Positions 17,492-27,359 of a stretch of DNA of 64,000 bases are shown one piece after another. The position numbers and the translations under genes were made by a program. Source of the stretch: Psychromonas aquimarina ATCC BAA-1526. GTDB lineage: Bacteria > Pseudomonadota > Gammaproteobacteria > Enterobacterales > Psychromonadaceae. The stretch is taken from contig NZ_KE386792.1 of the NCBI RefSeq assembly GCF_000428725.1, positions 302,234-366,233 of the forward strand, in the 5' to 3' direction. The notes under the pieces are model-generated. The model was not told the DNA's origin. It saw only the letters and a list, made by a program, of their open reading frames with translations, and ran no database searches. Position 1 is the stretch's first letter, and each line of letters begins with the position of its first letter.

Positions 17492-18589
17492 TTAATCTTC
17501 CGCTTTAATGCCCGATAATTTGAAAAAACCATTTCTGGCATCTCCGTCTACAATAAGTTCTTGAAGTAATTCAGGCAGACTTAATTCACTCCATCGTACT
17601 ACTTGCTCTATGGCGTAAGACATAGGTGAGTGCGGCTCAGTTTTTCTAAAAAACTTTGCGATTTCATCTAATTTATCCAATGCCTGTTCACGAGTATTTA
17701 CTTGTTCATTTACCACAGAAACAGAAGAGGAAACGACATTCTCATCTTCACTTTCTTCTACGCAGCTCTCTTCAACTGCATTAGACTGATCATCAGCTAA
17801 AATATCTTTAGCTATATGTTTAACAGCAATTGAACAGGACTCTAAACATTTGCGTATATAACTTGTGGGCTGGGGATCACCAAGCATTGCTTTATCCATT
17901 ACTGCAGATAACTGTGAAAATGCCTGCATCGCAGATTCAACATCTTGATTTAATTCTAGGTAAAATGATCTGCTGGTTTCTTTAATACTCTGCTGTACTT
18001 CCTCTAAAGAGGTTACGCCGGCAGCAAATTTCTTCTGCTGCTTCTCAGCATCCAGGCGGTCAACTTCACAGGCCTGCTCATACTGCCATGTTGAATAAGG
18101 CTCAACACCGTCAGTAACAAAAATGGCTTTAATCGGTGCAATAAGCGCCCCTTCACCATCAATACCGTTCAAACCAACAAGCGGCGCAATGCGCTCGGAA
18201 AGATCTCCGTCATCAGGCCAGGGAAATAAGTCATCCCAGTATAATTCGATTAACTGTGCGGCTAATTGAAAACCGAAAGTTAAACCTTTAAAGCCGTATT
18301 TTCGGCATAACGCTTCTATATACCAGGCGGTAAACTCGAGATCCTTGCAGTCCGCTATCAGCACAGCAGGAACTTTTTCGAGTATCGGCAGCCATTCAGA
18401 AATAACAGATGCCACACTTTCTTCATCGATTAAAGCTTTACGTTCGTCTGCACGTGCACTATTGCGCACATCTTTAAGTAAATAATAGGTAGAGGTTGGA
18501 GAGATATCTAAACGGGGATCGGTTCCGGTTGTAAATTCTTCCGATACAGGAAGAGTCAGTTCATCGACTGTAAAATTCAAGGTGCTCAT
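17492..18589 (-). CDS. tssA: TssA (ImpA family)
   Basis: This 365-residue protein has an N-terminal ImpA domain: PTSTYYLLKDVRNSARADER near residue 32, a WLPILEKVPAVLIADCKDLE stretch, and GLTFGFQLAAQLIELYWDDLFPWPD. The C-terminal quarter (about 290-355: QALDKLDEIAKFFRKTEPHSPMSY...RWSELSLPELLQELI) matches the C-terminal domain of TssA proteins. TssA coordinates tail tube and sheath polymerisation. It is the first gene of the sheath/baseplate operon and carries a GGAAG Shine-Dalgarno sequence. Confidence 0.93.
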   Translation of the reverse strand: MSTLNFTVDELTLPVSEEFTTGTDPRLDISPTSTYYLLKDVRNSARADERKALIDEESVASVISEWLPILEKVPAVLIADCKDLEFTAWYIEALCRKYGFKGLTFGFQLAAQLIELYWDDLFPWPDDGDLSERIAPLVGLNGIDGEGALIAPIKAIFVTDGVEPYSTWQYEQACEVDRLDAEKQQKKFAAGVTSLEEVQQSIKETSRSFYLELNQDVESAMQAFSQLSAVMDKAMLGDPQPTSYIRKCLESCSIAVKHIAKDILADDQSNAVEESCVEESEDENVVSSSVSVVNEQVNTREQALDKLDEIAKFFRKTEPHSPMSYAIEQVVRWSELSLPELLQELIVDGDARNGFFKLSGIKAED

Positions 18590-18650
18590 TATATCTTCCG
18601 TGGTGTGTAATGCTTTAATCCATAAAGCACAGTAAAGTCAAAAAACGGTG

Positions 18651-18679
18651 ATTTTAAACAAATACATGGTACGTAGCAA
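18651..18679 (-). promoter_or_regulatory. Candidate sigma-70 promoter of the tssA operon
   Basis: On the minus strand TTGCTA and TAAAAT are separated by 17 bp, ending 62 bp upstream of the tssA ATG. A second option is a TTGACT near 18635-18640 with a weak -10. No sigma-54 match was found on this strand. Confidence 0.35.
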
Positions 18680-19031
18680 GCCTATTTGTTTACTTTATTT
18701 TACATTTACTGTCACCAAACAGTTATATAAAATTGACTGGCACATAATGTATTGAAAACATGATAAAAAAAACAACCAGGTGAAGCGTGACGATATTCGC
18801 CACCAGCCACAAGCACCAACAAAACACCACAAAAAGCACCAAAACCTAGATTTACAGCGCCCATCAAGCATTTCATTTAAAAACAGGGCAAAATCAACAG
18901 GAAAACAGTTTTATCACAACTGCATTATTTACATTTGACTTATGAAAAATAAAAAGCGGATATTCACACATGATTTAATCAACAATGAAAAACAAAGGTC
19001 ACAATTAAAAATAATATCAAAGACAAAGAAC

Positions 19032-19063
19032 ACTGCAGTTCAACATTTTTGATGAACTGCAGT
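19032..19063 (-). terminator. Inverted repeat after pppA
   Basis: ACTGCAGTTC (19032-19041) and GAACTGCAGT (19054-19063) pair perfectly around a 12-nt loop, just downstream of the pppA stop. Each arm is itself palindromic (ACTGCAGT). There is no T tract, so a factor-assisted terminator or 3'-end protecting hairpin is more likely than a classical intrinsic terminator. Confidence 0.45.
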
Positions 19064-19074
19064 TTAAACGGCGG

Positions 19075-19851
19075 TTACTTTCTAAATACCGGGATTGTAG
19101 AATCATCCCCGCATAGCGGCGGGTTAGCGGCCTGGTCCTGGTGCTTAACTAAAATACACGTTACATTGTCTCGTGCATTTCTTACTAATGATGCGTGCAT
19201 TAATGCCATGCCTGAATCAATAATTGAACCAGATCGCAGAGCCTGCTCAATCTCAGCATCACTCACTTCCTTATTCAAACCGTCACTGCACAGCAGAAAC
19301 ACATCTTCATGCTGCAGATCATACTTTTTAATATCGACCTCAAGCTCCGCAGCCACGCCGACAGCTCTTGTTATTACATTCGCCAGCGGATGTGTTTCAG
19401 CATCTTCCGGTTTTAATACTCCCTCATCAACCATATCATTGACTTGACTATGGTCTTTGGTTACCTGTAATAACTGCTGTTCACGCAGTAAATAACCTCT
19501 GCTGTCACCGGCCCATAATAACCAGCAGCTGTTATTTTTGATAAACAATATCACCACAGTACTGCCGGCAAGCTTACCGGCAAACTCAGTTTCACTCATC
19601 CGGAGCAGCCGTTCGTTAGCTCCTTTAAGCGCATCAACTAAAATATCACAGTTCATCTCTTCAGCGCCGGTGCATTCAACAACCTGCTGTACGGTATCAA
19701 TAATAAGCTGACTTGCTACATCACCAGCGGCATGCCCGCCCATTCCATCTGCGACAACCCAAATTCCATGGCAAGGAAGCTCTAAATAAGCATCCTCATT
19801 TACTTTACGCACAGTGCCGCGATGGCTCTGTGCATGACTCGTTTGAAGCAT
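19075..19851 (-). CDS. pppA: PppA PP2C-type Ser/Thr phosphatase
   Basis: This 258-residue PP2C phosphatase has metal-binding motifs VADGMGGHAAGDVAS (about 34-48), LWAGDSRGYLLR, the TKDHSQVNDMV block and FLLCSDGLNKEV; a late DNVTCILV strand completes the fold. In the T6SS threonine phosphorylation pathway PppA reverses PpkA phosphorylation of the FHA protein and resets firing. Here it is coded ten bases downstream of tagF in the membrane-complex operon, while its partner kinase lies at 29.2 kb on the other strand. Confidence 0.93.
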   Translation of the reverse strand: MLQTSHAQSHRGTVRKVNEDAYLELPCHGIWVVADGMGGHAAGDVASQLIIDTVQQVVECTGAEEMNCDILVDALKGANERLLRMSETEFAGKLAGSTVVILFIKNNSCWLLWAGDSRGYLLREQQLLQVTKDHSQVNDMVDEGVLKPEDAETHPLANVITRAVGVAAELEVDIKKYDLQHEDVFLLCSDGLNKEVSDAEIEQALRSGSIIDSGMALMHASLVRNARDNVTCILVKHQDQAANPPLCGDDSTIPVFRK

Positions 19852-19860
19852 TTAACTTCC

Positions 19861-20574
19861 TTATACTATTTCGCTAATATTCCAGTCCCGCTGCTGCCAC
19901 TGACCGTCCAGCATAGAAACAAACTGACTAACTTGAGGCAAACCATCGGTTACAATAAAACAAGGATCAACCAGATCAGAGCCGTTTGTCCACCAGAGGC
20001 TGTAGTATCCAAACTGCTGCTGATACTGCTGATGCATAAGCTGTAAAACGGACGGGTTAAATTTACCTTGTACTACCCAGGCTTTTTTAACTTTATCCAT
20101 CGACTCAATATTTGAAATACTGATTTTATCTCCGTCAACGCTTAGCGGCTCATCGCAGAATCTGCTGAACCAGGTTTCCAGATCCAGCCCGTCCTCTAAT
20201 ACCTCCAGTATTTTATTTTCAAAATTACTGTCCCACTCATTTTCATGCCAGGCCTGCACAGCAGTTAAGTTATGTTTTGCCACAATCGTAAACGGAAAAT
20301 AACGGCTTACTTTATCGACACTGGGGATCAAAGTTCCTATTGCCGGAGAGTCGCCGCACACGCCGGGAGATAATGAAAAATGCCATATCGGACTCGTCAG
20401 ATAACAATCAAGCCAGTTCTGCTCAAGCTGCTCTTTACTCACAGCAATAACAGCCTGCAGCCATTCATTCCAGACAGTTAAAAACTCGACATCAAAATCA
20501 CTTTGAATAAAATCGCCTTTTGTAGGAATTTTTCCACAATAACCGATATTCTGAGTTACAGCTTGCTCGGACAT
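19861..20574 (-). CDS. tagF: TagF (ImpM family) T6SS regulator
   Basis: This 237-residue protein starts with the TagF/ImpM signature GYCGKIPTKGDFIQSDFD (about 12-29), followed by WLDCYLTSPIWHFSLSPGVCG and GTLIPSVDKVSRYFPFTI. In Pseudomonas, TagF represses T6SS post-translationally by acting on Fha. Its start overlaps the end of tssM by 19 bp, so the two are coupled. Confidence 0.93.
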   Translation of the reverse strand: MSEQAVTQNIGYCGKIPTKGDFIQSDFDVEFLTVWNEWLQAVIAVSKEQLEQNWLDCYLTSPIWHFSLSPGVCGDSPAIGTLIPSVDKVSRYFPFTIVAKHNLTAVQAWHENEWDSNFENKILEVLEDGLDLETWFSRFCDEPLSVDGDKISISNIESMDKVKKAWVVQGKFNPSVLQLMHQQYQQQFGYYSLWWTNGSDLVDPCFIVTDGLPQVSQFVSMLDGQWQQRDWNISEIV

Positions 20575-23500
20575 GCGAACCTCGACAAACTGTTTTTCCA
20601 GAACGGGTTATTAACACTATTCGGCGTTAATAATATTTTTGCTTCATTACTATTCAAAGAAATATCTAACTGCCCGTCTCTCTTCGTCGCAGGACGCTGC
20701 CGTGCTAACGAATCTAAGAACCTGAATAATGACCAGTCACCTACATACTGCTTGTTAACAGAGCGTCCTCCATTCGGCGGTGTAAATACCACACGAGTTT
20801 TACCGCTGTAATTACCAGGCCAGACAAACTGTTTACTGCGGATAGGATCATGCCGGTAGTTCAGCTCCTGTCCGTTGATATCTAGTTTGAAATGGCTGAT
20901 ATGTCTATCTAGATAAAGCGGTTTAAGTGCAAACTCAACCCGCGGTGTGCTCATTCCTGCTTCAAAAAAGTTATGTCTAATACCTTCCGCCCGCTGGAAC
21001 ATGATTAACACATCATTATTTAAACCAACATCTTTAGAAAAGCGCCATGGGTTGTTATTGGTATTAACAAACTGCTTTAAGTGTTTATTAAAGAAGGTAT
21101 CCAGAGTGCCTTCATATCCAAAGAAACGGCTGAAATCTTTTAAGCGAACTTCCTTGCGGGACGCCCTCTTAAACGGGTAACGTCCTGAAATTGCTCGATG
21201 ACACTCAGCCAGGACTTCTTTTCTCCATAGGGTATTTAACTCTTTTTTAGCAGCGGCCTGTTTTATCATGTTGTTTTCAATAACTTTACGCTCCAGCCAC
21301 ATTGAAATACTGTCGTACCAGCCGGATACAGGAAAAGGTATTTTTCCAATCTGATCGTTTAGATCACGCCCTACCTGTGCATAATCGATTTCAAATTCGT
21401 TATTTGAAAAACCATAAACGCGGTTAGAAGCTAATTTTTTCTTCTCCATAGAACGATCTAAAATACGCAGAATATCCTGAGCTTTATCAATGCTCTCGAT
21501 ATCAATATCAAGTAAATCCGTGAAGGCAACTTCAACTTCTTTACCTGGTAAATCAATATCAATATCTAACGGTTCTTTAGGTAACAGCCGGCTGATACGT
21601 GCTTTTTTCGCACGTAACAGTTCATCGGATGCACTTTCAGCAATACTTGCCGCCGCTTTCGCATTCTTTGAGACAGGAATTTTTGTTAACTGTACATTTT
21701 TCTGTACTTTTAAAATAATGCTCTTAATAGGCGCTTCTGAATTTGCAAGCGCATTAATAATTTCACTAGACTCTTTTGCACTGTCGAAATCCCTTAGAGA
21801 CAAATCACTTAAAAAGTTTTCCCAGTAGTAGATATAATCCTGAGCATATTTGTCTTCCAGCTGCTTAGTAATCAGCTCGATATTATCGCTGTCAAGCACA
21901 CTCTCGCTGTCACCATATACCCAGCTGTCTTCGACTAAGCTTCTGACAATGCGATTTTTTTCGGTATTAAAAATACCGTGAAAACCGTTATAGGTATATA
22001 AGCCGGGAATAGCCTGATTCACATCTTTACCGCTTAGGAAAGTAAATGCCTTTAAGCTGTCTAAACTGAGAATATTGATAATTCTAAAGTCAGGAATATT
22101 GCTTGGAATATAGTCAGACTTTAACCTTTGGTAAGCGCGCTCAACCAGGCTCAGCATGCTTAATTCCTGACGTGCCTGCTCAATTGATTTATTGTCTATT
22201 TCCTGTCCGCGGATTCCTAAATCAAGCATAGTATCAAGGTGCTGGTTTAAATCACTGCGTATACTCTGATTAATATCACCAATAATCTTGCGCTCAAAAT
22301 AAACAGAGAACCATGCTTTTACATCTTCTTCTGCATAATTATCCGGCTGATAAAGCATCAGGTAAGTTTTTAAGGTCAGGTATAAATAATTAAGGTTGTC
22401 ATTATTTTCCGCCATTTCCTGCAGCAGTATTGATGTCAGGTATGGAGATAAGTAACCGTTCAAAGCCCGTTTATATGCCCCGATCGCCGGCTGCTTGAGC
22501 TTATCTCCCTGATATAACCCCATAGTATATGCATCTTCATTTAACGGTTCGTTAGCAAAACCAACCGGTAAATTTCTTAATATAGTCAGCCCTTTAGTTA
22601 ATTCAATAATATTGCTTTTACTCGTTAAACCACCCGACGTAACTTCTGTATAGCGGCCGACAGATAACCTGGTATTATCAACTAACTCACGGTTCCAGCT
22701 GTAACTCTGCCACCATGCAAAACTGAATCCAATCGTTAGAACAGATGCAAGTACAAGCACAGAGCGCTTTAAAATAAGATTTTGTTTGTCATGATGCTTA
22801 TTGGTAGTCGCCAGATCTTTCTCAGGAAAAATGACATCTTCTAAAAGGCGTTTGATAAAGTAACTGCGCGCTGGTTTTGTATTTGCAGCACCTAAATTAG
22901 TCCGGTTTGAAGTTAATAATTCCGATGATAATTTATCTATCGGACTGCCTTCCTGTGTTGCACTGGTTAAATACACACCGCGCAGCATAGGGGCAGCTTC
23001 ATAAGAGTTGGGAAAAAATATCTCTTTTAAAAAATCATCAGCCGCATTTTGTAATAAACGCAGCTGCTTAGGAAATTCATAAATAACACGTTTGCGTTCT
23101 TGATTTCTTTCATTTTTTAAACGGCTGTTGATACGTTCATTGAGATTTTTCAATAAAGCATGGAACTCTTTATTGAAGCGGCTGACAACACTTTCCTCCT
23201 CAATATCAGCCTGCATCGGGAAAGTAACTCCCCAGATCTGCTCGCAGTCTTCTTTTTCTAAGTCATCAAAAAATTCATTAAATCCGGCTATCAAATCACA
23301 TTTAGATAATAAAACATAAACAGGGAATGTCATGCCGAGCTGGTTCTGCAGCTCCTGCAGACGCTGCTTTATAGCACGGGCATGCAGATTTCTTTCTGTC
23401 TTAGTCTGATTAAGCAGCTCAGCAAGCCCCATACTGATAATAACCCCGTTAATAGGTCTAATCGGGCGATGCTTTTTGAGCAGGCCTAAAAATCCCTGCC

Positions 23501-24125
23501 AGGCACGAGAATCTTGTTTTTTATGGCTGTCTTGTGTTGTATAACGCCCCGCAGTATCGATTAACACGGCTTTATTAGTAAACCACCAGTCACAATTACG
23601 AGTGCCTGCAACTCCCTGGATCATGTCGACACCCATCTTTTCTTTTAACGGGTACTCTAAACCTGAGTGCTGGATAGCTGTTGTTTTACCCGACCCAGGC
23701 GGTCCTATCATAATATACCAGGGCAGTTCGTAGATGCTTTTGTTCTTACCAAGCTTAGTATGTTTCAGCACCTCCAGTGCCTGTGTCATACGCTGCTGCA
23801 GCGTTTCTATCTCTTTCTTAACGGACTCGTCACTGACATTATTTAAATTATCAGCATCGCCATGGATCATATTATTGACCATTGCTTCGTTATTGGTTTT
23901 ATCCTTAAGTTTAGAGATTAAATAATAGATCCCCCAGCATAAGGCGATCAGCAGTAAGAAAACGAATCTTGCTGTTGCAGACAATAGCGGTTCATAGCCG
24001 GCAATAGCAATTAAAGGGCCGCCGAACCAGATTATTAACGCTAAACAAATTAATCCTAAGGCGGTAATAACCGTTTTTAATTTAAGATTTAACATCGATT
24101 TTTTAAAAATAGATTTAAATGACAC
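20556..24125 (-). CDS. tssM: TssM (IcmF family) inner-membrane protein
   Basis: This is a 1189-residue IcmF protein. Two membrane segments lie near residues 17-36 and 48-70, then a cytoplasmic NTPase-like domain with Walker A GPPGSGKTT (about 141-149) and DTAGRYTTQD, and a third membrane segment at about 452-470. The long periplasmic region ends in the C-terminal TssM domain (WPGNYSGKTRVVFTPP). It links TssL to the TssJ lipoprotein across the envelope. The intact Walker A suggests NTP binding. Confidence 0.96.
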   Translation of the reverse strand: MSFKSIFKKSMLNLKLKTVITALGLICLALIIWFGGPLIAIAGYEPLLSATARFVFLLLIALCWGIYYLISKLKDKTNNEAMVNNMIHGDADNLNNVSDESVKKEIETLQQRMTQALEVLKHTKLGKNKSIYELPWYIMIGPPGSGKTTAIQHSGLEYPLKEKMGVDMIQGVAGTRNCDWWFTNKAVLIDTAGRYTTQDSHKKQDSRAWQGFLGLLKKHRPIRPINGVIISMGLAELLNQTKTERNLHARAIKQRLQELQNQLGMTFPVYVLLSKCDLIAGFNEFFDDLEKEDCEQIWGVTFPMQADIEEESVVSRFNKEFHALLKNLNERINSRLKNERNQERKRVIYEFPKQLRLLQNAADDFLKEIFFPNSYEAAPMLRGVYLTSATQEGSPIDKLSSELLTSNRTNLGAANTKPARSYFIKRLLEDVIFPEKDLATTNKHHDKQNLILKRSVLVLASVLTIGFSFAWWQSYSWNRELVDNTRLSVGRYTEVTSGGLTSKSNIIELTKGLTILRNLPVGFANEPLNEDAYTMGLYQGDKLKQPAIGAYKRALNGYLSPYLTSILLQEMAENNDNLNYLYLTLKTYLMLYQPDNYAEEDVKAWFSVYFERKIIGDINQSIRSDLNQHLDTMLDLGIRGQEIDNKSIEQARQELSMLSLVERAYQRLKSDYIPSNIPDFRIINILSLDSLKAFTFLSGKDVNQAIPGLYTYNGFHGIFNTEKNRIVRSLVEDSWVYGDSESVLDSDNIELITKQLEDKYAQDYIYYWENFLSDLSLRDFDSAKESSEIINALANSEAPIKSIILKVQKNVQLTKIPVSKNAKAAASIAESASDELLRAKKARISRLLPKEPLDIDIDLPGKEVEVAFTDLLDIDIESIDKAQDILRILDRSMEKKKLASNRVYGFSNNEFEIDYAQVGRDLNDQIGKIPFPVSGWYDSISMWLERKVIENNMIKQAAAKKELNTLWRKEVLAECHRAISGRYPFKRASRKEVRLKDFSRFFGYEGTLDTFFNKHLKQFVNTNNNPWRFSKDVGLNNDVLIMFQRAEGIRHNFFEAGMSTPRVEFALKPLYLDRHISHFKLDINGQELNYRHDPIRSKQFVWPGNYSGKTRVVFTPPNGGRSVNKQYVGDWSLFRFLDSLARQRPATKRDGQLDISLNSNEAKILLTPNSVNNPFWKNSLSRFACPSKL

Positions 24126-24148
24126 GAAACATTCCTTTGTAATGGCGA

Positions 24149-25474
24149 TTAAAATAGTAAATCTATTTCAATTCTTCGGTTAACAGCGCGGTTTTCTATA
24201 CTGTTATTTTCTACAACAGGCTCGTCTGAACCTCTTCCTTCAGGCCACAAACGCCCGTTTAATGCAGCGCTGTCTGCAAGTACATTCGCAATTGATGTTG
24301 CTCTTGCCAGTGACAGGTGCCAGTTGGAGGGATAACGGGTAGTAAATATTTTTTCATCATCGGTATGACCGGTGACTAATATTTTCCCCTGTGTACTTTC
24401 TAAAGTACGGGCGATTTTATTTAACACCACGACAAAGTCTTCACGTGCCTCTGCACTGCCTGAGGAGAAAAGATGCCCGGCACCAATGCGGATACGAACA
24501 CGGCCGCTTAACTGTTCAACATTCAGCATATCCCGCTGGATTTCGGTTTGTAAGTGCTGCTTCAGCAAGGTAAATTCTTTACGGTTAAGTGCGCTTTTAT
24601 CTGCTTTTTCTTCCTTCCATGGAACAAGTCCGGCTAGTTCATCGTACGCAGAAGATGAGTAATTATTAATGTTGTAGCTGAATCCCATATAAACAAACAT
24701 TACTGCAGCTGCAAACAAGGTAACAATAACCCATAAAGGAAATGATGCTTGAAGCTCTCCCCCTTTTACAACTTTTTCCTGCCAGCCGGGAGAAAGCTCC
24801 CGGTGAAAATCAGCTTTGTGGTTTTTAACAGCTAAATAGGCCGATTCTCGATAATCTTCAAGCTTACGCTCCCCCTGCTCTTCAAAACGCATCTTTCCGA
24901 CAAATCCCAGGGATAAACAAAGATACATCAGCTCTAATAAATGATGTTTTACTGCTGAATGCTGCAGTGCATCATCCAGTAAGGTATAAAAATACTCTCC
25001 GCCGAATGTTTCACTGTGAAAAGTAGAAAGCAGACTTTCAGAGGCCCAGCTGCTGTTTCCTCCCCATTTTGTATTCAAAACAGTTTCATCTAAAAAGCAG
25101 CAGATGCAATAACGTGATGATTCAATTGTTTCTAAATCTACTCCTTCTGCCCGTAGTTCCTGTTCATAACTTTTTATCAGCTCAATACACTGATAACGTA
25201 ACTGGCTGATATCATCATGTCTTTCAATAATGCGCAGCTGGCAGCATAATGATAATAGATTGCCGGCGCAGTCTACTACCGGGTTGTCCGCAATGGTAAG
25301 TACAAGGTTGTGTGCAGGCCGGCTGTTAGCATTTTCAAATACAACCGTTTTTCCATTTTTATCGTCATGATTATTGGTTTGTGCATCACCCGCACCGTCA
25401 TTATTCTGTTTATTTGAATTCAGCGCCGGACTTCGCCTGCCCGGGCTGGGTTTCACTATTGTTTTGTCATTCAC
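24149..25474 (-). CDS. tssL: TssL (DotU family) with C-terminal OmpA domain
   Basis: This 441-residue protein begins with a charged, Asn-rich segment. The DotU/IcmH domain (about 60-240) carries CICCFLDETVLNTKWGGNSSW and ETFGGEYFYTLLDDAL. One membrane segment (ASFPLWVIVTLFAAAVMFVY, about 249-268) leads to a periplasmic OmpA-type peptidoglycan-binding domain (VTGHTDDE, LSLARATSIANVL, ENRAVNRRIEI). This is the evolved TssL form that anchors itself to the cell wall. It lies between tssK and tssM with about 24-bp gaps. Confidence 0.95.
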   Translation of the reverse strand: MNDKTIVKPSPGRRSPALNSNKQNNDGAGDAQTNNHDDKNGKTVVFENANSRPAHNLVLTIADNPVVDCAGNLLSLCCQLRIIERHDDISQLRYQCIELIKSYEQELRAEGVDLETIESSRYCICCFLDETVLNTKWGGNSSWASESLLSTFHSETFGGEYFYTLLDDALQHSAVKHHLLELMYLCLSLGFVGKMRFEEQGERKLEDYRESAYLAVKNHKADFHRELSPGWQEKVVKGGELQASFPLWVIVTLFAAAVMFVYMGFSYNINNYSSSAYDELAGLVPWKEEKADKSALNRKEFTLLKQHLQTEIQRDMLNVEQLSGRVRIRIGAGHLFSSGSAEAREDFVVVLNKIARTLESTQGKILVTGHTDDEKIFTTRYPSNWHLSLARATSIANVLADSAALNGRLWPEGRGSDEPVVENNSIENRAVNRRIEIDLLF

Positions 25475-25498
25475 GTTGTTCGATCCTTGATCAATTAA

Positions 25499-26827
25499 TT
25501 AGCTGTTAACAGCCCATAGCTCCAGCATTAAAGCCGGATAGTTACCTGATAAATGCAGTGCGATTCCGCCGCTGGACTGTAGTTTTGCCCAGTGCACACT
25601 AGACTTGTCTAACTGGAAGTAGTGATAACCGGCATGGAATGGAACCTGGCGGGGTGCAACAGGCAGGCCGGTTAAGCCGACCCCTGTTAACTGGTTATTA
25701 ACCAGCTCTCTAATCGTTTCTACAGAGCCTATTTTTATCTGCGAAGGTAATCGTTGACGAATGTCTTCACTTTTTACATCGGCTTTTACCGCCAGAACAA
25801 AATCTGCACTGTCTAATAATTTTTTATCGTTTATCGGCGCGACATGAATTCCAAACTGACTTTCTTTTAACGGCAGCTGCACAGCAGTCTGCTCTAATAC
25901 ACTGCTTAAGCTGTTAATAATAACCGCCATGCAGCTGCTGAAAATTGTGCTTAACTCATCGTGCTGATATGCAGGCATCTGCACGGTGCGTTTATCCGGG
26001 GAAGTAAAGGTTGCTAATTCACCTGCAAAGCTGGTTAATGTCTGATAAAAATCAGCCGGGTGTAATCCAGATATCGCGTGGAAATGTTCAAAAACAGGTT
26101 GATATTTATTCAGCAGCTGCAGCATTAAAAAATCAGCGATTGAACTTGAAGCCCCCTGCCCCTGACTAAGCCGAGCGGCAATAACATCGGCCCTCTGCTT
26201 GATCATACCTATAACTTCTTGAATTAATTTGAATAAACCAGGTATATTTTGCACGGCATAACAGCACGGGATAAACTTCTGATCTAAATGCACCAGCCCT
26301 TCTTCCGAAACCTCGACAATACGAGCAACCGCAAAGGAGATATAACCGGAGCGATCCTCATTCTGCAGCTTAAGCTGACAATTTAACTGGGCAACCTGGA
26401 GCATTTCGATCGCGTCGCTGCCGACACTGGTATCCATAATACTTTGATCATGATACTTATAACGTGTAATAACAGGGTCTAAAGAATCTGATATATTCAA
26501 CCCGGAGCTTTTATTAACCGGCACAGCAATATAAACCAGTTGATCCAGAGTGCCTGGCGCAACACTAATTGACTTAGGTAATGGAGCCTGCTCCGGAAGC
26601 GAGGCTAATGTATTATCTTGAAATATACACTGCAGGTGATTTAAACCAAACTGCCCTAGTGCTAATAAGCTCTTATCAATTTCAAAATCAAAAATACCCC
26701 AGCAGTAGGGGTTACTCGTTTTATTAATATATGCATGCTGAAACTGTAAATACCTGTCCTGCTGTTGAAAATGCTGCGGCCGTAAAAACATCCCTTCCGA
26801 CCAGGCAACCGAATTTATATCACTCAT
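25499..26827 (-). CDS. tssK: TssK baseplate/membrane adaptor
   Basis: This 442-residue protein starts with the family hallmark VAWSEGMFLRPQHFQQQDRY. TssK trimers connect the baseplate wedge to TssL/TssM and are related to phage receptor-binding proteins. The C-terminal block GLPVAPRQVPFHAGYHYFQL matches the family. It lies between tssJ and tssL. Confidence 0.96.
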   Translation of the reverse strand: MSDINSVAWSEGMFLRPQHFQQQDRYLQFQHAYINKTSNPYCWGIFDFEIDKSLLALGQFGLNHLQCIFQDNTLASLPEQAPLPKSISVAPGTLDQLVYIAVPVNKSSGLNISDSLDPVITRYKYHDQSIMDTSVGSDAIEMLQVAQLNCQLKLQNEDRSGYISFAVARIVEVSEEGLVHLDQKFIPCCYAVQNIPGLFKLIQEVIGMIKQRADVIAARLSQGQGASSSIADFLMLQLLNKYQPVFEHFHAISGLHPADFYQTLTSFAGELATFTSPDKRTVQMPAYQHDELSTIFSSCMAVIINSLSSVLEQTAVQLPLKESQFGIHVAPINDKKLLDSADFVLAVKADVKSEDIRQRLPSQIKIGSVETIRELVNNQLTGVGLTGLPVAPRQVPFHAGYHYFQLDKSSVHWAKLQSSGGIALHLSGNYPALMLELWAVNS

Positions 26828-26853
26828 AACTTCCCTATTATTTTAATTCCAGC

Positions 26854-27345
26854 TTATTCTTTGATGTAAACGGCTAACTTTTCCACATTGATATCAATAT
26901 CGTCGTAACCTGTTGGTGATACTTCTACAACACCGCGCCAGCGTGATTTATCGATATCTCTATACGCAACAACAATACCTACAAAACGGGCATTTTTATT
27001 CAGCTCCAAGGTATGCGTTAATTTTTGTTCCGGCTGCAGTTCCAGCTCCTCTTTATTAAGCAGATCCGGTCCTAAAATCGACTCTGAATCTTCATACAAA
27101 GCAAAGAAATCCTGATTATCAAAAATAGTTCTCGATGAAAGTTCATAAATAGTCACAACCACAGGTGAAGGTCTTTCATATAAATCAGGATTTATATCTT
27201 TGGCGACATCAAAAACCAGATCAGTAGAAGGAGAGACAATGGCATTCGCAGTAGATGAGAATACATTCGAACCTGTGCAGCCGGATAAGAACAAGATCCC
27301 GGCCGTAATTACCAGCGTATTAATGTATTGCTTAAAAATTTTCAT
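26854..27345 (-). CDS. tssJ: TssJ outer-membrane lipoprotein
   Basis: This 163-residue protein has a signal peptide and lipobox ending LFLSGC, giving a mature lipid-linked Cys near residue 23. The beta-sandwich domain has PSPVVVTIYELSSRTIFDNQDFFALY, typical of TssJ, and KNARFVGIVVAYRDIDKSRWRG later. It tethers TssM to the outer membrane. The residue after Cys is Thr, not Asp, which fits outer-membrane sorting. Confidence 0.93.
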   Translation of the reverse strand: MKIFKQYINTLVITAGILFLSGCTGSNVFSSTANAIVSPSTDLVFDVAKDINPDLYERPSPVVVTIYELSSRTIFDNQDFFALYEDSESILGPDLLNKEELELQPEQKLTHTLELNKNARFVGIVVAYRDIDKSRWRGVVEVSPTGYDDIDINVEKLAVYIKE

Positions 27346-27359
27346 TTTATATCCTCTTA

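Larger units (their letters stand above)
18590..19074. other. Intergenic region upstream of tssA, with A/C-rich tract
   Basis: This 485-bp gap lies between pppA and tssA (both minus strand). It holds a candidate tssA promoter near 18651-18679, an A/C-rich tract around 18755-18990 in which positions 18801-18840 contain no T and only 3 G, and a 10-bp inverted repeat at 19032-19063. There is no supported ORF. Confidence 0.8.

Noticed and set aside
18742-18760. TGGCAC near 18744 as a sigma-54 site
   Set aside because: The -12 GC is absent and it faces away from tssA.
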